Shown in pieces: positions 60,902 through 64,000 of a DNA stretch of 64,000 bases (position 1 is its first letter; every line of letters begins with the position of its first letter). The DNA is from Burkholderia sp. FERM BP-3421 (GTDB lineage Bacteria > Pseudomonadota > Gammaproteobacteria > Burkholderiales > Burkholderiaceae): the NCBI RefSeq assembly GCF_028657905.1, contig NZ_CP117779.1, positions 62,001 to 126,000 of the forward strand, in the 5' to 3' direction. Under the pieces are notes generated by a model. The model was given only the letters and a program-made list of their open reading frames with translations, ran no database searches and was not told the origin of the DNA. A program made the position numbers and the translations under genes.

Positions 60902-61942
60902 TGTGAAGCTTCAATAGGTTGTATCGATGGTTCATCCGGACTGAGTCTGGGAGACTGGAAGTCGCCAAACACCCAACCTTCCAGGAACCCAGCCGGATGA
61001 ACACCCATAAGAATGCCCGACTCACTTTCGCGCGTCGACTTGAGATGGTTCAGGAGATCACCGAATCCGGTTCGAGCGTGCCGCAAGCCGCAGTCGATCA
61101 TGGCGTGACAGCACCGACGGTACACAAATGGCTTGGGCGCTATCTGGTCGGCGGCGCACTCGCGCTGGCAGACGCCTCATCGAGACCGGCTCGCTCTCCA
61201 CGCTCCATTGACCCGGCGACTGCCTTGTTGATCGTGGAGTTGCGCCAGCAGCGCTTGCTGCAACGTCAGATCGCTCGACAGGTGGGCGTGTCGGCCTCGA
61301 CCGTCAGTCGGGTGCTGGCGCGTGCCGGACTGTCCCGGTTGAGCGACCTGCAACCAAGAGAGCCGGTTCAGCGTTACGAACACGAGGCACCGGGCGACTT
61401 GCTGCACATCGACATCAAGAAGCTCGGCCGTATCGCGCGTCCTGGCCATCGTGTGACCGGCAATCGGCGCGATACGGTCGATGGTGTTGGCTGGGAGTAT
61501 CTGTTCGTCGCCGTGGACGACCATGCCCGGATTGCCTACACAGCAATGCATCCAGACGAGACGAAAGGGAGTGCCGTGAAATTCCTGCGCGATGCCGTGG
61601 CTTGGTACGCTGGACTTGGCGTGCGTGTGCGCCGATTGCTAACCGACAACGGTTCGGCGTTCCGTTCACATGAGTTTGCTCGGACCTGTCAGGAACTGGG
61701 GATCCGGCACAAATTTACACGGGCGTACCGTCCTCAGACCAACGGCAAGGCCGAACGCTTCATCCAGTCAGCGTTACGTGAGTGGGCCTACGCATGGACG
61801 TACCAAAGCTCAGCCCATCGCGTCGAAGCCCTGGCGAGTTGGCAGCATCACTACAACTGGCATCGTACTCATAGCGCCATCGGCGGCGTTGCGCCGATGG
61901 CCAGACTTCCCGTATCGAGAAACAACCTCTTGACGCTTCACA
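60902..61942 (+). mobile_element. IS481-family insertion sequence, about 1041 bp
   Basis: Ends TGTGAAGC(T/G)TCAA(T/G)AGG as inverted repeats (60902 onward, and reverse at 61942 back). CCTAGG flanks both sides (60896-60901, 61943-61948), a 6-bp duplication of an N-CTAG-N target as known for IS481. Carries one intact transposase. Confidence 0.85.
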
Positions 61943-61947
61943 CCTAG
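60997..61947 (+). CDS. IS481-family transposase
   Basis: 316 residues from ATG 60997. N-terminal HTH (V-P-Q-A-A-V-D-H-G-V-T-A-P-T-V-H-K-W) and a second one (R-Q-V-G-V-S-A-S-T-V-S-R-V-L); DDE core H-I-D-I-K-K-L-G-R, L-T-D-N-G-S-A-F-R, K-A-E-R-F-I-Q. The stop codon lies in the duplicated CCTAGG target. Confidence 0.92.
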   Translation: MNTHKNARLTFARRLEMVQEITESGSSVPQAAVDHGVTAPTVHKWLGRYLVGGALALADASSRPARSPRSIDPATALLIVELRQQRLLQRQIARQVGVSASTVSRVLARAGLSRLSDLQPREPVQRYEHEAPGDLLHIDIKKLGRIARPGHRVTGNRRDTVDGVGWEYLFVAVDDHARIAYTAMHPDETKGSAVKFLRDAVAWYAGLGVRVRRLLTDNGSAFRSHEFARTCQELGIRHKFTRAYRPQTNGKAERFIQSALREWAYAWTYQSSAHRVEALASWQHHYNWHRTHSAIGGVAPMARLPVSRNNLLTLHT

Positions 61948-61966
61948 GTCCCCATTCGTTGCGGCG

Positions 61967-62815
61967 GTGACATATTCCGACCCGATGGATAGACTGCTGC
62001 CGCGGGCTCTCTGAGCCCGTACCAAGTTTGGATCGGCCCGAACAATGACAAATTCCGACCTCGCAAAAATCCGAAAGGTGACGTGACCCGGGCGAGGAGC
62101 CGCAAAGGTGACTTTTCCCGACCTAGACCCTACTTGATCGCCACTTTTTGAGACCGAAGTTTGGAAGCCAAAAGGTGACATTTTCCGGGCTCCGCTGCGC
62201 CATCGGAAAGGGTGACGTTTTCCGACCCATAGCTTGAACGTTCAAAGGTGACGTTTTCCGACCTGGGGCGGGGCTGCAGTTGAGATATGACGTAATCCGA
62301 CCCAAGAACCACCTACCCGGCCTGGGTGACTTATTCCGACCTGCCAGGAAGACGCACGAAAAGGTGACTTATTCCGACCCAGACGGATCCGCTACCTAAA
62401 TACAAAGTGGTTTGCCAACGAAAGTGAGTAAGTGCTCAGCCTGCTTTCGCTTGGCCGGGTCGGAAAGCGTCACCTTTTAAACTCTCTATCAGGGCTCGCG
62501 CCGCCTTTCCCAAGGGGAAAGCGCGGTTCGGGTCGGATTACGTCACCGTTGTGTTGTGATCGAGCGGCCATACGTGGGCCAGCCGGGCGGTTTTGTTGTG
62601 ACGAGACAACATCTCTAAGATTCTGCATTTGTAAAACAGATTGTAGAACCGTTTGTAAACACCTTTGTAAACGTCGGGCCGCTCGGCTGAGACCCTTATC
62701 GGGCGAGGGTTTCAGGGAAGTCACAGTCTTCAAGATGTGACATGATCCGACCCCGGAGTGACGTATTCCGACCTTGAGTGGACGTATCCCGGGCTGGGAG
62801 TGACGTTTCCCGACC
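61967..62815. repeat. Iteron field of the replication origin
   Basis: Consensus GTGAC(N)T(N)TTCCGACC. Plus-strand copies start at 61967, 62046 (partial), 62108, 62175, 62212, 62248, 62287 (imperfect), 62326, 62364, 62737, 62758 and 62800; inverted copies at 62458-62473 and 62531-62546. More diverged copies exist between. Such iterons bind Rep_3 initiators and set copy number. Confidence 0.9.
62626..62668. other. AT-rich TTGTAAA repeats, likely DNA-unwinding element
   Basis: Within ~45 bp, (A/G)TTTGTAAA or close variants occur four times, flanked by GC-rich DNA. Position between the two iteron groups fits the melting site of the origin. Confidence 0.55.
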
Positions 62816-62816
62816 G

Positions 62817-62825
62817 TTATCCACA
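62817..62825 (+). promoter_or_regulatory. DnaA box TTATCCACA
   Basis: Exact consensus DnaA box, two bases after an iteron and 66 bp before the rep start. Confidence 0.85.
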
Positions 62826-62890
62826 ACGGTGACTTGCACCCTGTGAATGTCACCTTATAATTATGACACTTCCCCTTGAAGGTCACCTTC

Positions 62891-63742
62891 GTGAGAAAAG
62901 CGGCAAAGAAGCAGCCGGAACCGGCGCAGGTTGAGATTGTCGAGATTGAACCTCTCCTGATCGCGCCGTCCGAGGAGCCGCCTCTGGACGGGGACGGCCG
63001 TGTCAAAGGCACGGTTGCGATGAGCCGCGCGCTGGTGAACGCGCAGCAAGGCCTGACTCTCAACGAAAAGAGAGTGATGATGGCCGCTCTCCGATGCATA
63101 GATAGCAAGAAGTCCCCATATCTCCATAGCAAGGGTAGCGGCTATGTGAGCGTTCGAGTGCGTGCGGATGAATTCGCTGCTCTTGCGGCGCTCGCTCCAC
63201 GGTCGGGTGAAAAACAGGCGACAGCGGCGTATGAAGGATTGAAGGAAGGGTGCGCAAGCCTCCAGAAGAGACAACTCACATACATGGACGGCCCGAAGAA
63301 GGTAGTCTTGAACTGGGTTTGGAAGGCGGTATACCACGAGCGGGAAGGATGGGCAGAGGTCTCGTTTTCGCCAGATTTGACGCCGCATATTTTCATGCTG
63401 CAAAGGCGGTTTGTGTCGTACCAACTTGAGTTTGCGCGCGGCCTGCAGTCGCTCTATTCGTGGCGGCTACTCGAGTTGCTCATGCGGGAGCGAGATCGAG
63501 GCCGTCTGCTGATCACATTGGAGGATTTCCGACACGTCCTGGAAATCCCGCCGACATACCGCTTTGCCGACATCAAGCGGCGTGTGATTGAGACCGCGGT
63601 AAATGAGCTCAACGCAAAAGCGGATCTTGTTATCTCCTGGACGCCGGTGAAACTCGGCCGCGCTGTAAATTCACTAGATTTCCAGTTTGTCCAGAATCCG
63701 CAAAGCCGCCTCGATCTGGGCGAAGCGGCTGCCGCTGCGTAG
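62891..63742 (+). CDS. Rep_3-family plasmid replication initiator
   Basis: 283 residues from GTG 62891 (AAGG ~9 bp upstream); TTG 62876 in frame would add five residues. V-A-M-S-R-A-L-V-N-A-Q-Q-G-L-T-L-N-E-K and Y-H-E-R-E-G-W-A-E-V-S-F mark the first winged helix; S-W-R-L-L-E-L-L and I-T-L-E-D-F-R-H-V-L-E-I-P the second. The start lies inside iteron-like sequence, so repression by its own product is likely. Confidence 0.9.
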   Translation: MRKAAKKQPEPAQVEIVEIEPLLIAPSEEPPLDGDGRVKGTVAMSRALVNAQQGLTLNEKRVMMAALRCIDSKKSPYLHSKGSGYVSVRVRADEFAALAALAPRSGEKQATAAYEGLKEGCASLQKRQLTYMDGPKKVVLNWVWKAVYHEREGWAEVSFSPDLTPHIFMLQRRFVSYQLEFARGLQSLYSWRLLELLMRERDRGRLLITLEDFRHVLEIPPTYRFADIKRRVIETAVNELNAKADLVISWTPVKLGRAVNSLDFQFVQNPQSRLDLGEAAAAA

Positions 63743-63860
63743 CTGGGGACCATTACGCGCGAAGCGCGGCGCGGGCGGTGCCCGTTGGCGCTTTGGTCCG
63801 TAGGACTGCGGAGTGTGTACGCAGGACAGCGTATGAACTATCCGTCCTGCGGGTCCCGAT

Positions 63861-64000
63861 TTAGCTGCCGTGCGGTCCGAGATCGAGCGAGTCGGGCTCT
63901 TTCATTTCTTCGGCAAGGATCGCAACGATGTTTCGTTGAATGCGATCGCGAAGGTCCCGGGGTAGTCCCTGAAGTTCGAGGCGCAGTCTGTCGTCTCCGT
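63861..64000 (-). CDS. 3' end of a leftward gene, unknown product
   Basis: Frame open from the window edge to TAA 63861: L-R-L-E-L-Q-G-L-P-R-D-L-R-D-R-I-Q-R-N-I then an acidic end, helical. Only ~46 residues visible. Convergent with rep. The 118 bp between holds a GC-rich imperfect hairpin near 63750-63780. Confidence 0.45.
   Translation of the reverse strand, partial: GDDRLRLELQGLPRDLRDRIQRNIVAILAEEMKEPDSLDLGPHGS

Noticed and set aside
61967..62815. Iterons considered as a CRISPR or phage attachment array
   Set aside because: Spacing is irregular, some copies are inverted, and they sit next to a Rep_3 gene and a DnaA box.
1..64000. tRNA or rRNA genes
   Set aside because: No cloverleaf-type sequence or CCA-ended arm, and no rRNA-like stretch was noticed by eye; a tRNAscan run would settle it.

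Overview
The window is high-GC DNA with the gene content of a Burkholderia-type betaproteobacterium: a type VI secretion (T6SS) locus, several H-NS proteins carrying the betaproteobacterial K-Y-R-(D/N)-P-x-T-G C-terminal motif, Rhs/immunity pairs, and IS3 (IS407-group), IS481, ISL3 and IS5-type elements. An iteron origin with a Rep_3 initiator and a block of conjugation genes at the right end say that at least this end is plasmid (or plasmid-derived megareplicon) DNA. Assignment to a species is not possible from what I can see.

Layout. (1) 1-11.4 kb, plus strand: the end of a T6SS locus (tssK fragment, tssL with an OmpA domain, tssM), two unknown small genes, a vgrG with a long repetitive tail, and a predicted deaminase-fold effector with a MORN/YwqK-like immunity protein. 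(2) 11.5-13.3 kb: IS5 remnant and small unknown genes. (3) 13.5-23.3 kb: a LysR gene coupled to a spermidine/putrescine-type ABC importer (minus strand), a divergent MocR-type regulator, and a kinase plus class-III aminotransferase-fold pair that looks like a kinase/phospho-lyase route for an amino alcohol such as hydroxylysine or ethanolamine. (4) 24.5-31.6 kb: an H-NS gene, a TraB/GumN protein, a complete IS3 element with target duplication, and a leftward set of small genes with an HTH regulator and three copies of a palindromic operator. (5) 31.9-34.1 kb: a GH19 muramidase-like effector with a secreted partner; the effector is frameshifted at its N-terminus. (6) 34.3-43.1 kb: MFS transporter, DUF1445 hydro-lyase and LysR; two H-NS family genes; a truncated ABC permease that reads into H-NS; GNAT and AraC genes; a dnaE2 pseudogene. 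(7) 43.5-47.7 kb: an N-terminally truncated Rhs toxin with an Imm21-like immunity gene, next to an ISL3-family transposase. (8) 47.8-52.5 kb: a minus-strand array of about a dozen small unknown genes joined by a recurring stop-codon/Shine-Dalgarno cassette. (9) 52.7-55.3 kb: an unrecognised operon of two lipoproteins and a 95-residue protein. (10) 55.3-60.6 kb: an H-NS fragment with only the oligomerisation domain, a ParD/ParE-type pair, integrase and vapC fragments, and virB10, virB9 and virB8 with a nuclease-like/transglycosylase mosaic. (11) 60.9-64 kb: IS481 inside the iteron field, the iterons, a DnaA box, the rep gene and a partial leftward gene.

How it fits together: three toxin/immunity modules (deaminase, muramidase, Rhs nuclease-like) share the window with a T6SS and could be its cargo, although only the first is physically attached to a vgrG. 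Repeated IS remnants, truncated genes and several H-NS paralogues fit an accessory replicon with heavy gene turnover. All function calls are by eye from translated sequence; none was tested by database search.
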